Assembly: GCA_027315365.1 (NCBI GenBank)
Contig: DAHUYF010000149.1
Location: 1 to 36,166 of the forward strand
Source of the DNA: Rhodospirillales bacterium
GTDB lineage: Bacteria; Pseudomonadota; Alphaproteobacteria; ATCC43930; CGMCC-115725
Length of the DNA stretch: 36,166 nt
Direction of reading: 5' to 3'
Every line of letters begins with the position of its first letter. Positions within the stretch are counted from its first letter, which is position 1. The position numbers and the translations under genes were made by a program. Below the pieces are notes generated by a model. It saw nothing but the letters and a program-made list of their open reading frames with translations, was not told the origin of the DNA and did not search any database. Positions 17,322 through 25,008 of the stretch are shown piece by piece.

Positions 17322-18016
17322 GCGAGGCCGGCGGCGACGCCCTGTCCGTCATCGGCTTGAATGTCTGGTACGATGAGGCGAAGGCTCTGTTCGATGTCAG
17401 CCTGCGCGCCACATCGGGGCAAGTCGTCGCCTGTGTCGGCCGCAACGGCGCCGGGAAGACCACGCTCCTCAGGACGGTCGCCGGCTTTCTCAAGCCGCGA
17501 TCGGGTTCGATCGCCTCCGCCGGAGTCGATCTCGTCGGGTTACCGTCTTACGGGGTTGCCCAACTCGGCATCAAATACGTTCCCCAGGACAAAATGGTCT
17601 TTTCCGATCTCACGGTCAGGGAAAACCTGGAGCTGAGCAGCTACGCCACCGGGGATTACGACTGGGAGCCGGTCACCACCTATTTTCCCAAGCTGAAAGC
17701 GCTCATGGACCATAAAGCGGGCCATCTGAGCGGCGGCGAGCGGCAGATGCTGATGATCGGCCGGGCGATCCTCGGGCGCCCCGGACTTCTTCTCGTTGAC
17801 GAGCCGACCGAAGGCCTGGCGCCCGGCATCGTCATGCACCTGAAGCACGTCTTCCGGGACCTGAGCAAGCGGGCGACGCTGGTGATCGTCGAACAGAACC
17901 TGCCGATGGTGTGCGCGATTGCCGACACGCTGTACGCCATGAGCGACGGACGCATCGTCGCGGAGTTCGCCGGCCGCGGCTCGGTTCGGCCGGAGGTTTG
18001 CGAACGATATCTTTGA
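17318..18016 (+). CDS. branched-chain-type ABC transporter ATPase (LivF type)
   Basis: A 232-residue ATPase with Walker A GRNGAGKT (41-48), signature LSGGERQM and Walker B LLLVDEP. IKYVPQDKMVFSDLTVRENL is the LivF-type segment. The ATG overlaps the upstream stop (ATGA, 17318-17321). A gap of 123 bases separates it from the permease. Confidence 0.88.
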   Translation: MSEAGGDALSVIGLNVWYDEAKALFDVSLRATSGQVVACVGRNGAGKTTLLRTVAGFLKPRSGSIASAGVDLVGLPSYGVAQLGIKYVPQDKMVFSDLTVRENLELSSYATGDYDWEPVTTYFPKLKALMDHKAGHLSGGERQMLMIGRAILGRPGLLLVDEPTEGLAPGIVMHLKHVFRDLSKRATLVIVEQNLPMVCAIADTLYAMSDGRIVAEFAGRGSVRPEVCERYL

Positions 18017-18139
18017 TCACGCGGAGAGAATCAAGCGTGGGGAATTGGCCATGAGCCGCAGCTGGAGAAGTTCGACAGGTCGCGGCGGGTCGGCCCCGGG
18101 CTTCGCGGCGCTCCGCATTGCGATCGATGGGGTCTGACG

Positions 18140-19117
18140 ATGAATGCGTTCCGATGGTGGCGAGGCCTGGTATCGGCTTTCGGGCTGCTTTACCTGCTGC
18201 GGCTGCTCCTGCCGCTCCCCTTCGCCAACGAGGTCATCATCTTTTCGATCTACACCATAGGCTGCAATTTTCTTCTGGGTCATGTCGGCCTCATCTCATT
18301 CGGCCAGCCGGCCTATCTCGCCGTCGGCGCCTACGCGACCGCGTCCTATCTCTATTATTTCGGCACCAACCCGTATGTCGGGATACTGATGGGAGTAGCG
18401 GGCGGATTAGCCGCTTCTCTTTTCGTCGGCCCCTTCTTCGTGCGATTGCGCGGCGACTATTTCGCGCTGGTCAATCTCGCCCTCGCCGTGATCGTGTTCT
18501 ACCTGACGCAGAACGTTCTGGTAGCGATTACCCATGGCGACAACGGGCTGCTGATCGTCGATCGCCTGTCGCGCACGCCGGTGCTGGATCTGTCGAGACC
18601 GAACCAGTTCTTCATCTTCGCGCTGCTGATCGCCTTCGCTGTCTGGGCATTCTACAAGTACCTCGACGACTCGATCTATGGCGCGTGCTGCCTTGCCGCC
18701 AAGATCAACGAAAACAAGCTGCGGTTTCTCGGTTACGACGATCGCGGCATACGCCTGCTCGCCTTCGTCATCGCCAACACGACGACGGCCCTGGCCGGCG
18801 CGATGTATGCCGTCTATCTCGGCTTCGTCAGCCCTGAGATCACAAGTCCGGCGCGGGCCGCCGACCCGTTGGTGGTGACGATTCTCGGCGGGGTCGGCAC
18901 GCTTTATGGCCCGATCGTCGGAGCCGTCGTCTATACCGGCATGATGGATCTGGCGAGCAAGTTCATGTCGAATTGGGAACTGATCATCGGTATCGTGCTG
19001 GTGTTCGTCATGCTCGCCGGAGAGAAGGGCATCTGGGGAACCCTCGAGCCGCGCCTGAAGCGGGCGCTTTTGTCGCCCGCGGCCGGCTCGCGACCGATCA
19101 AAGGCGCAAGCAGATGA
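18140..19117 (+). CDS. branched-chain-type ABC transporter permease (LivM type)
   Basis: A 325-residue multi-helix permease. LivM-family landmarks are LLGHVGLISFGQPAYLAVGA near the start, the cytoplasmic loop KINENKLRFLGYDDRGIRLL, and VVTILGGVGTLYGPIVGA near the end. Its stop overlaps the next permease start as ATGA. It forms the transmembrane pore with the following LivH-type protein. Confidence 0.88.
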   Translation: MNAFRWWRGLVSAFGLLYLLRLLLPLPFANEVIIFSIYTIGCNFLLGHVGLISFGQPAYLAVGAYATASYLYYFGTNPYVGILMGVAGGLAASLFVGPFFVRLRGDYFALVNLALAVIVFYLTQNVLVAITHGDNGLLIVDRLSRTPVLDLSRPNQFFIFALLIAFAVWAFYKYLDDSIYGACCLAAKINENKLRFLGYDDRGIRLLAFVIANTTTALAGAMYAVYLGFVSPEITSPARAADPLVVTILGGVGTLYGPIVGAVVYTGMMDLASKFMSNWELIIGIVLVFVMLAGEKGIWGTLEPRLKRALLSPAAGSRPIKGASR

Positions 19118-19986
19118 TCGATGCCCATTTGCTGACCTCCGGCATCATCTTCGGCTTGAGCCTCGGGAGCATCTTTTTCCTGATGACCGTCGGGCTTTCG
19201 CTTTGCTTCGGCCTGATGCGCATCATCAGCCTCGACCAGCTGCTCTATTATTCTCTCGGCGCCTACGTCACCTATTCGATCAGCCATGCAACGTCATATG
19301 TCTGGCTGGGCGTGCTGGCCGGAGCGGTCGTCGGCGGCCTTGCCGCGTTTGCGGTGGAACGGCTGCTCTATCGGCGGATCTACGAGCGCGACATCACCTT
19401 CAGCATGATCACCTCGTTCGGGATGCTGATCGCCGGCATCGGCGCCATCAAGTATATATGGGGACTGACGCCGCGCCCGGTTTCGGTACCGATCACCGCC
19501 GAGGTCGACATCCTGGGCACCCTGGTGCCGATCTATCGTCTGGTCATCATCGGCGCCGCCTTCGTCGTCTATGCCGGCATTTGGCTGTTTCTAAATCGGA
19601 CGATGGTCGGAAAGGCGATCCGGGCCGGCATCGAGAACGTCGAACACGTCGAAGGTCTCGGCATCAACGTCTATCGGTTGTTCGCCGTCACGTTCATCAT
19701 CGCCGGCACATTGTCTGCACTTGCAGGCGGGCTCTATGCGCCGCTGATCATGGTGGATCCCCAGATGGGCCTCGACGTGCTGGCATTTGCTTTCATGGTC
19801 GTCATCATCGGCGGCCTGGGCAGCATCAAGGGCACCTTTGTTTCGGCCTTTCTGGTGGGGCAGGTCGTATCGCTCGGCTCGCTGGCCTACGCGCCTCTGG
19901 CCCAGATGGCGCCCTTTGCCATCATGCTGGTGGTCCTGCTGGTCAAGCCGACCGGTCTCTACGGCAGTCCATTGCTGAAACGATGA
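19114..19986 (+). CDS. branched-chain-type ABC transporter permease (LivH type)
   Basis: A 290-residue permease with the LivH-type N-terminus GLSLGSIFFLMTVGLSLCFG and the late motif FAFMVVIIGGLGSIKGT. I chose the ATG at 19114 (MIDAHLL), which overlaps the upstream stop, because the helices begin right after it; longer frames would overlap LivM. Confidence 0.88.
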   Translation: MIDAHLLTSGIIFGLSLGSIFFLMTVGLSLCFGLMRIISLDQLLYYSLGAYVTYSISHATSYVWLGVLAGAVVGGLAAFAVERLLYRRIYERDITFSMITSFGMLIAGIGAIKYIWGLTPRPVSVPITAEVDILGTLVPIYRLVIIGAAFVVYAGIWLFLNRTMVGKAIRAGIENVEHVEGLGINVYRLFAVTFIIAGTLSALAGGLYAPLIMVDPQMGLDVLAFAFMVVIIGGLGSIKGTFVSAFLVGQVVSLGSLAYAPLAQMAPFAIMLVVLLVKPTGLYGSPLLKR

Positions 19987-20096
19987 TGAGGCGTCGAACC
20001 CGGACCCGCAGCGATGCGGATGTCGTCGCGCGGCGGATCGCCTGGAGAGGCCGGGATATCTCGCTGCCGACGTCTCACGACGAGGGTGCGGGGTGA
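19983..20096 (+). CDS. possible 37-residue coupling ORF between permease and ATPase
   Basis: An ATG overlapping the permease stop (ATGA, 19983-19986) opens a 37-residue frame. It ends in a TGA that overlaps the GTG start of the next ATPase (GTGA, 20093-20096). The product would be basic and Arg-rich (MMRRRTRTRSDAD...) with no domain I recognise. The two exact overlaps suggest it may carry ribosomes across a 106-base gap. Chance cannot be excluded, as GC-rich DNA gives many open frames. Confidence 0.35.
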   Translation: MMRRRTRTRSDADVVARRIAWRGRDISLPTSHDEGAG

Positions 20097-20839
20097 TACA
20101 GACGAGCGCGCTGTCGATCCGAAAGCTGGACAAATCCTACCAGGGATTGCGCGCGACACGCGGTGTCGATCTCGAGGTTGCGCCGGGCGAGCGCCGCCTC
20201 ATCATCGGACCGAACGGCGCAGGCAAGACGACGCTGTTCAACCTGATCGCGGGCGAGATCAGACCCGACACCGGCTCGGTCGCGCTCTTCGGCCGGGAGA
20301 TCACGCGGCTGCCATCGCACCGGCGCGTTCATCTCGGCCTGTCGCGCACCTACCAGATCATCACGCTTTTCCCGCGCGACACGCTCCTGAGGAACGTGAT
20401 GCTGTCGCTTCTCGGCCTGTCGCCGCTGCGCTGGAATCCGTTGCTGCGGCTCGATCGCCAACGCCCGCTGGTCGAGCGGGCGGAGCGCGCACTGGCACGC
20501 GTCGGCCTGGCGCACATGAAGCACCGGCCGCTGGTCGAGACCTCGTACGGCGAGCGCCGCCGGGTCGAGATTGCGATGGCGCTGGCACAGAACCCTCGCC
20601 TGCTCCTCCTCGACGAGCCCTTCGCCGGACTGTCAGTCGACGAGCGGCGCGAGGTCAAAGCTTTGCTTTTCGCGATCCCACGGGACGTCACGATCGTCAT
20701 GATCGAGCACGACATGGACGTGGCGCTGGACTTCGCCGAACGCATCAGTGTCATGCATTTCGGTGCGGTAGCGGTCGACGGCACGCGCGCCGAGGTGGTG
20801 GCAGACCCGCGCACCAGGGAGATATATCTCGGCGCATGA
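20093..20839 (+). CDS. branched-chain-type ABC transporter ATPase (LivG type, second copy)
   Basis: A 248-residue ATPase with Walker A GPNGAGKT (39-46), a LivG-like signature TSYGERRRVEIAMAL and Walker B LLLLDEPFAGL. It has an insert with WNPLLRLDRQRPL before the signature. The GTG start at 20093 follows GAGGGTGCGGG. With it the operon codes for three ATPases but one binding protein and one permease pair; normal HAAT systems have two ATPases. Confidence 0.88.
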   Translation: MIQTSALSIRKLDKSYQGLRATRGVDLEVAPGERRLIIGPNGAGKTTLFNLIAGEIRPDTGSVALFGREITRLPSHRRVHLGLSRTYQIITLFPRDTLLRNVMLSLLGLSPLRWNPLLRLDRQRPLVERAERALARVGLAHMKHRPLVETSYGERRRVEIAMALAQNPRLLLLDEPFAGLSVDERREVKALLFAIPRDVTIVMIEHDMDVALDFAERISVMHFGAVAVDGTRAEVVADPRTREIYLGA

Positions 20840-20890
20840 CGCACTTTTGCGCGCTGACCCGGCGGCAGCCTTGGCCGGCTGTCAGCCCGT

Positions 20891-20914
20891 CCTCGGGCAC
20901 CGATACGCCCGAGG
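20891..20914 (+). terminator. possible hairpin terminator after the transporter operon
   Basis: A perfect 8-bp stem (CCTCGGGC with GCCCGAGG) around an 8-base loop lies 52 bases after the last transporter gene. There is no T-run on the plus strand, so it may be a weak or factor-assisted stop. The rest of 20840-21070 holds nothing I can support. Confidence 0.3.
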
Positions 20915-21070
20915 GCAGGAGCAGCAAGAAGCCCGACGATGCGGCCAGGGTCCCCGGCCTGCCCGGCGGCGAGTCCGGCCGCGAGGGGCCATCCGTCAGC
21001 CGACGACCAGCGCGGGTCGCAGTCGAAGTAACTGCGCGCGCTGCCGGCTGGCCGCGGCACCTCGCCGCTG

Positions 21071-21331
21071 CTACCACATCATACCCGGCGCCGGCGGATA
21101 CCAGCCGGGGCCCCAGCCGCCGCCGGGGCCATACCAGCCGGGTTGCGGGGTCGAGTAGCGGCGGACGAGGCTCTCGCGCTGGAGGCAGTTGGCGAACTCG
21201 GTCGTGCCGGCCTTGAAGCCATAGCCCGCGCAGGTGGCCTCGTCCTGCGCGCGCAGCTCTTCCGGCGTGGCGCAGGCGGCGAGCGCGAGCAGCAGGAGCG
21301 CCACGGCGCCTGTCCCGAGGGCGGCGGTCAT
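21071..21331 (-). CDS. small lipoprotein
   Basis: An 86-residue protein with a type II signal: a short N-terminus, hydrophobic VALLLLALAAC and a lipobox (LAAC) whose Cys would be lipidated. The mature part has two Cys (ATCAGYGFKAGT and ANCLQRES), which may form a disulfide in the periplasm, then a Gly/Pro/Trp/Tyr-rich tail. The ATG at 21331 is preferred over an upstream TTG. Function unknown; small lipoproteins with a C-GF--GT--FA-C pattern recur in Alphaproteobacteria, from memory. Confidence 0.7.
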   Translation of the reverse strand: MTAALGTGAVALLLLALAACATPEELRAQDEATCAGYGFKAGTTEFANCLQRESLVRRYSTPQPGWYGPGGGWGPGWYPPAPGMMW

Positions 21332-21477
21332 CGGCGTTCGGCTCTTGCGCCAATGGCGAAAAGCAGTTTGCGTGGTCAAGCGGCACGTCCCTTACCCGGT
21401 ATTGCTCGGGCGCCCGATGATAGCGTGGGCGCTGGCCCGCGGCGAGCGCCCGCCACCAGATCCAGTGTCGTTCGCCA

Positions 21478-22053
21478 TCAACGCCGTTGCAGAGACTCCA
21501 CCAGCTCCGCCAGCCGATCGTACCAGTTCGTCTGCTCTGCCGGGGTCGCATGGGCGTTCGCGCCGCTCGGATTCGGCACGAGGAAGAGCCGTGTCGCGCC
21601 GATCTGCGTCTGCTGCAAGCCGAGCGCGATGGGCGGTGCCTCGCCGGTGAGGGAGAAATGCACCCGGCGATAGCCGGTAATCCCGTGAAAGCAGGCGATG
21701 CGCGGTCGATGGCGTTCGAGCTTCGCCGCAAGCTCGATGATTCCGTCATCAAGTTCCTGCTGCGGAAGCTGCGCCGCTCTCGCGGTGGGACGCTTGACCA
21801 GATCGGTGAAGCCGAACCCGTGATCGAGCAGCGCTCGATCGTGCTCCGGCGCCAGCACCGCGAGTCTCATCGCCTGCCGCGCCCGGCGGCTCAGCCGCGA
21901 ACGCGAGAAGGCGGGCCAGAACCGATTGGTCGGACGCGCGAAATAGTGCCCGCGCGTCGCCGAGAAGACCGACGGGTTGATGCCGACGAACGCCACGTCG
22001 AGTCCGTCGCGGAGCAGGTCCGGAAGGCTGGCCACGGCCTCGACGGATCGCAT
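21478..22053 (-). CDS. mug: G/U mismatch-specific DNA glycosylase (Mug/TDG family)
   Basis: A 191-residue member of the uracil-DNA glycosylase superfamily. The active-site motif GINPS (24-28) carries the catalytic Asn, followed by HYFARPTNRFWPAF, matching the Mug pattern of a GINPG box and an ANRFW box. The second motif VPNPSGANAH corresponds to the DNA-intercalating loop. It removes uracil or thymine from mispairs with G. The start is uncertain: ATG at 22053, or GTG at 22062. It seems unrelated in role to its neighbours. Confidence 0.88.
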   Translation of the reverse strand: MRSVEAVASLPDLLRDGLDVAFVGINPSVFSATRGHYFARPTNRFWPAFSRSRLSRRARQAMRLAVLAPEHDRALLDHGFGFTDLVKRPTARAAQLPQQELDDGIIELAAKLERHRPRIACFHGITGYRRVHFSLTGEAPPIALGLQQTQIGATRLFLVPNPSGANAHATPAEQTNWYDRLAELVESLQRR

Positions 22054-22128
22054 CTCGACCACCGCTGCAATTCACCGGCGCGACAGCAGTACCATGTCGG
22101 TCGGCGCCGGTCGATCGGCGGCGCGGCG

Positions 22129-22518
22129 CTACTGTTTCGGCGGCTGCAGGCGCTGGAAAAGCTTGGCGCGCACGGTCGGGTCGTTCTGCGCGACCTGCAG
22201 GATGGTGTTGTACTCGTCGAGTGACAGGCCCTGATCGGTTACGGCTTTCTTCAGCGCGCTATTGCCCTCGCTCGCCAGGCGTTGCTGCTGATCTGCCGGC
22301 GCCGCCTCGATCTTCTGCTGATAGCTCTCCTTGAGCGTGGTCACATGCTCCAGTGCCGCCGCGGCGGCGTCGAGCTTCTTGTCGGGGATGGCGGCGGCCG
22401 GCGCCGCCTGATGCTGACCCTGCGGCGGCGTCGGACTCTGGGCGTTTGCCGCCGGGACCGACAGCAGAACCGCGGTGCCGAGAAGAGCGGTGGCGAACTT
22501 CTCTACCATGAGGCGCAT
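22129..22518 (-). CDS. exported DUF4168-like protein
   Basis: A 129-residue protein with a Sec signal (ATALLGTAVLLSVPAANAQ, cleavage after ANA) and a helical mature domain: LDAAAAALEHVTTLKESYQQ near the start and LSLDEYNTILQVAQNDPTV near the end. This pattern fits DUF4168, a family of small periplasmic proteins of unknown role. The ATG at 22518 has a near-perfect ribosome site (AAGGAGA, six bases away). It has a Pro/Gln-rich linker after the signal. Confidence 0.75.
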   Translation of the reverse strand: MRLMVEKFATALLGTAVLLSVPAANAQSPTPPQGQHQAAPAAAIPDKKLDAAAAALEHVTTLKESYQQKIEAAPADQQQRLASEGNSALKKAVTDQGLSLDEYNTILQVAQNDPTVRAKLFQRLQPPKQ

Positions 22519-22696
22519 GGAATTCTCCTTGCGATCCGACGCCACGCCGGCGACGGAGCGGACAATGGTCTCCAAACAGCAGGCGCGCCGCGCGGTTCCC
22601 GCAGCCATTCCCTTGCCTCGGCGCAACAGCGGCACGACGGGGCCCAATGCTGCGGTTTCGATACTTGATTCTCGATCGCGTGTCGACGCCGGAACA

Positions 22697-23086
22697 TTAG
22701 CGGCGACGCGGCTCGTTGCGCGACGCGGCAGCGGCAGCGGCGCGGCGGCGGCCGTTTGCCCGCGGCCGATCCGACGGGCCGGCCGGGCTGGTGTTGCCGC
22801 AATAGAGATCGTAGAGCAGGCGGATCACGCGCGCCGCCGCGGAACTGCCAAGGCGATAGTAGATCGTCCGGGAGTCGCGGCGCGTCGCGACCAGCGCGTC
22901 GCGACGCAGCCGCGCCAGGTGCTGGGACAGATGCGGCTGCCGCATGCCGAGCAAGGCCTCGAGCTCGCTGACCGACCGCTCGCCATCCGCCAGATGACAC
23001 AGGATGATCAATCGATGCTGGTTCGCGAGCCCCTTCAGCAGCGCCGTCGCGCTCGCGGCGCTTGCCTTCATCTTCACGGCCTTCAT
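22697..23086 (-). CDS. shdrR: ArsR-family regulator, sHdrR/SqrR/BigR type
   Basis: A 129-residue winged-helix regulator. The recognition helix is in MRQPHLSQHLARLRRDALV and the wing is RRDSRTIYYRLG. Cys30 (LIILCHLADGE) and Cys96 (LLYDLYCGN) are 66 residues apart, the same spacing as the sulfur-sensing pair in SqrR, which closes with a polysulfide bridge when sulfane sulfur rises. That makes it the likely repressor of this sulfur-oxidation locus, as sHdrR is in Hyphomicrobium. The C-terminal 30 residues are Arg/Ala-rich. Its ATG overlaps the end of the ligase-hydrolase gene by four bases. Confidence 0.88.
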   Translation of the reverse strand: MKAVKMKASAASATALLKGLANQHRLIILCHLADGERSVSELEALLGMRQPHLSQHLARLRRDALVATRRDSRTIYYRLGSSAAARVIRLLYDLYCGNTSPAGPSDRPRANGRRRAAAAAASRNEPRRR

Positions 23087-25008
23087 GATCCGGCAATTCG
23101 CCCCGTCCCCGTTGAGCCGGCGGGAGGATATCCGGCGGTGGCGCGCATATCAAACGGCTCGCCTGACGTCTCGGCGGCGCGAAGCGCTGCAATGAAGCGG
23201 GCGGCGGCGGCAATCAGCGCCCTGGGCGCCTGATGATGCGGCGCGTGGCCGCACTCGGGCAGGCGGATTGCTTCGATCGGCGCCGGACACAAATCGGCCA
23301 GCCGGTCGAGCTGCGCGCTGGTGAAGAACTCGTCCTCCTCGCCCTGGAGGGCGAGGACGGGGCAGCGAATTCGCGCCAGATAAGGCTCCAGCCCCCAGCT
23401 CGCCTCGCCGGGCGCGGTCCAGGCCTCGACCAGCCGCCGGAACAGGTCCTCCGTCTTGGCGCCGTGATAGCGCGCGAGCCTCGCCCTGAGATCGCCGCGC
23501 TCGAAATCAGCGATCTGTTCCGCGATTCCGGCGGCGGTTCGCTCCTCGCGGAAACTGTGCGGTGCGATGGCGACGACACCCCGCACCGCATCGGGGAAGG
23601 CGCCGGCGAAGGCGAGCGCGATCGCGGCGCCGTCGGAATGGCCGATCAGGATCGGCCGGTGCAGCCCGGCCGCGCGCAGCAGATCGGGCAGCGACGACAG
23701 CGCCTCGTCCAGCAGGTAATGCATCGAGTAGGGCCGCTCCAACGGCTCCGAATCGCCCGCCCCCCAGCGGTCGTAGACCAGGGCGCCGCACCCGGTCGCG
23801 TCGGCGATGCGCTGGGGAACATCCCGCCAGAGCCGGGCGCAGCCCAGCGCGTCGTGCAGGAAGACCAGGGGCGGAGCGGCATCGGAAACCTGGCCGATGC
23901 GGTGGGCGCGCAGGCGGCGGCCGGCGGCGACGAAGCTCTGCTGCGCCAGCGCCGCCTCGACGACCGCGCGGATATCCGCCGGCCCGAGACTCAGGAACTG
24001 CGTCCGCGCGCCCGCGAAGAACGCGTCGACTTCCCTTCCCGCGGCGCCGACCTCGCAGCCGCGCAGGCTCGCCTCCAGATCGAGAATGGCGCGCGGCGGC
24101 GTCACGAAGAAATCGCCGGTGATCAGCGCCTCGCGAATGCGGCCCCGCGCCGGGCCTTCCAGGCGGATGTCGGCGCGCAGCGACCCGCCGCGCCGGGTCA
24201 GCGAGGCGCTGACCATCGTGTCGTCGATTTCGGGTGCGTCCAGCATTTCGACGAAGGCGTCGGTGCCGATCTCCTCGCGATGCAGGTGCTCGGCGAGCGC
24301 CTCCTCGACTTCCGTGATCTCGCCCCAGCGCGGCGCGATGCCGAGGCCTTCGGCGAAGCCCTCGAGCAGCGCCCGATAGATCGTACCGAGATCGGGCAGA
24401 GCGTCGCCCAGCAGTTCGCGCAGCGAGACCACCCGCTGGCGCGCCGAGCTCAGCTCGCGCTTGGCGAGCTTCTCGACCGGCACCTTGAGTGCGGCGATCA
24501 TCTCGGCGGGATCGAAATCGATGAGCAGCGTCCCCTGGTAGAACAGCGTGCTGCCGTCGAAGAAGCCGCCGGTGCCGCTGACCTTCCGCCCGTCCACCTC
24601 GATGTCGTTGCGCGGCCGGTAGCGCGCCGGCACGCCGAGCTTGTTGAGGCCGAGCGCCGCGGCCTCGCAGATCCGGCGGGTCGCGGTGTCGAGATCACGC
24701 AGGCCCAGGCTCGCGCGGTCGAAGACCAGCTCCCAGCCGATCTGTCCCTCGTCAAGATAGAGCCCGCCGCCGCCGGTAATCCGCCGCCCGACCTCGATGC
24801 CGCGGCGCCGGCAATGATCGAGCCGCACCTCGTGACCGAGGATCTGGTGCATGCCGATCAGCGCCGAGGGACGGAAGCGCAGGAACCGGATCGTGTCGGG
24901 GATGCGGCCTTCGCTGCGCGCGCCGATGAGCGCCTGGTCGAAGGCGATGTTGGCACGCCCGGCTCGGATGCCGGTGTCGATCACCCGGAAGGACGCCGCG
25001 CCGGTCAT
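23083..25008 (-). CDS. lipoate-protein ligase sLpl(AB) fused to an alpha/beta-hydrolase
   Basis: A single 641-residue frame. Residues 1 to about 260 are the LplA catalytic domain: RRITGGGG (75-82) for lipoyl-AMP binding and Lys142 in NDIEVDGRKVSGTGG. Residues about 265-360 match the LplB accessory domain. Residues about 370-620 are an alpha/beta-hydrolase with oxyanion region FLHDALG (His385-Asp386), nucleophile Ser458 in GHSDG, acid probably Asp559 (GEEDEFF) and His588 (ECGHAPHH). The first part would load lipoate or octanoate on LbpA. The hydrolase role is unknown; cleavage of a lipoyl amide or ester is one idea. The ATG at 25008 overlaps the LipS stop (ATGA). Confidence 0.85.
   Translation of the reverse strand: MTGAASFRVIDTGIRAGRANIAFDQALIGARSEGRIPDTIRFLRFRPSALIGMHQILGHEVRLDHCRRRGIEVGRRITGGGGLYLDEGQIGWELVFDRASLGLRDLDTATRRICEAAALGLNKLGVPARYRPRNDIEVDGRKVSGTGGFFDGSTLFYQGTLLIDFDPAEMIAALKVPVEKLAKRELSSARQRVVSLRELLGDALPDLGTIYRALLEGFAEGLGIAPRWGEITEVEEALAEHLHREEIGTDAFVEMLDAPEIDDTMVSASLTRRGGSLRADIRLEGPARGRIREALITGDFFVTPPRAILDLEASLRGCEVGAAGREVDAFFAGARTQFLSLGPADIRAVVEAALAQQSFVAAGRRLRAHRIGQVSDAAPPLVFLHDALGCARLWRDVPQRIADATGCGALVYDRWGAGDSEPLERPYSMHYLLDEALSSLPDLLRAAGLHRPILIGHSDGAAIALAFAGAFPDAVRGVVAIAPHSFREERTAAGIAEQIADFERGDLRARLARYHGAKTEDLFRRLVEAWTAPGEASWGLEPYLARIRCPVLALQGEEDEFFTSAQLDRLADLCPAPIEAIRLPECGHAPHHQAPRALIAAAARFIAALRAAETSGEPFDMRATAGYPPAGSTGTGRIAGS

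Noticed and set aside
18051-18137. 28-residue ORF between the LivF-type ATPase and the permease, with GGGGA upstream
   Set aside because: It ends just before the permease start, which is suggestive, but the product is low-complexity Ser/Arg/Gly and there is no overlap with either neighbour.
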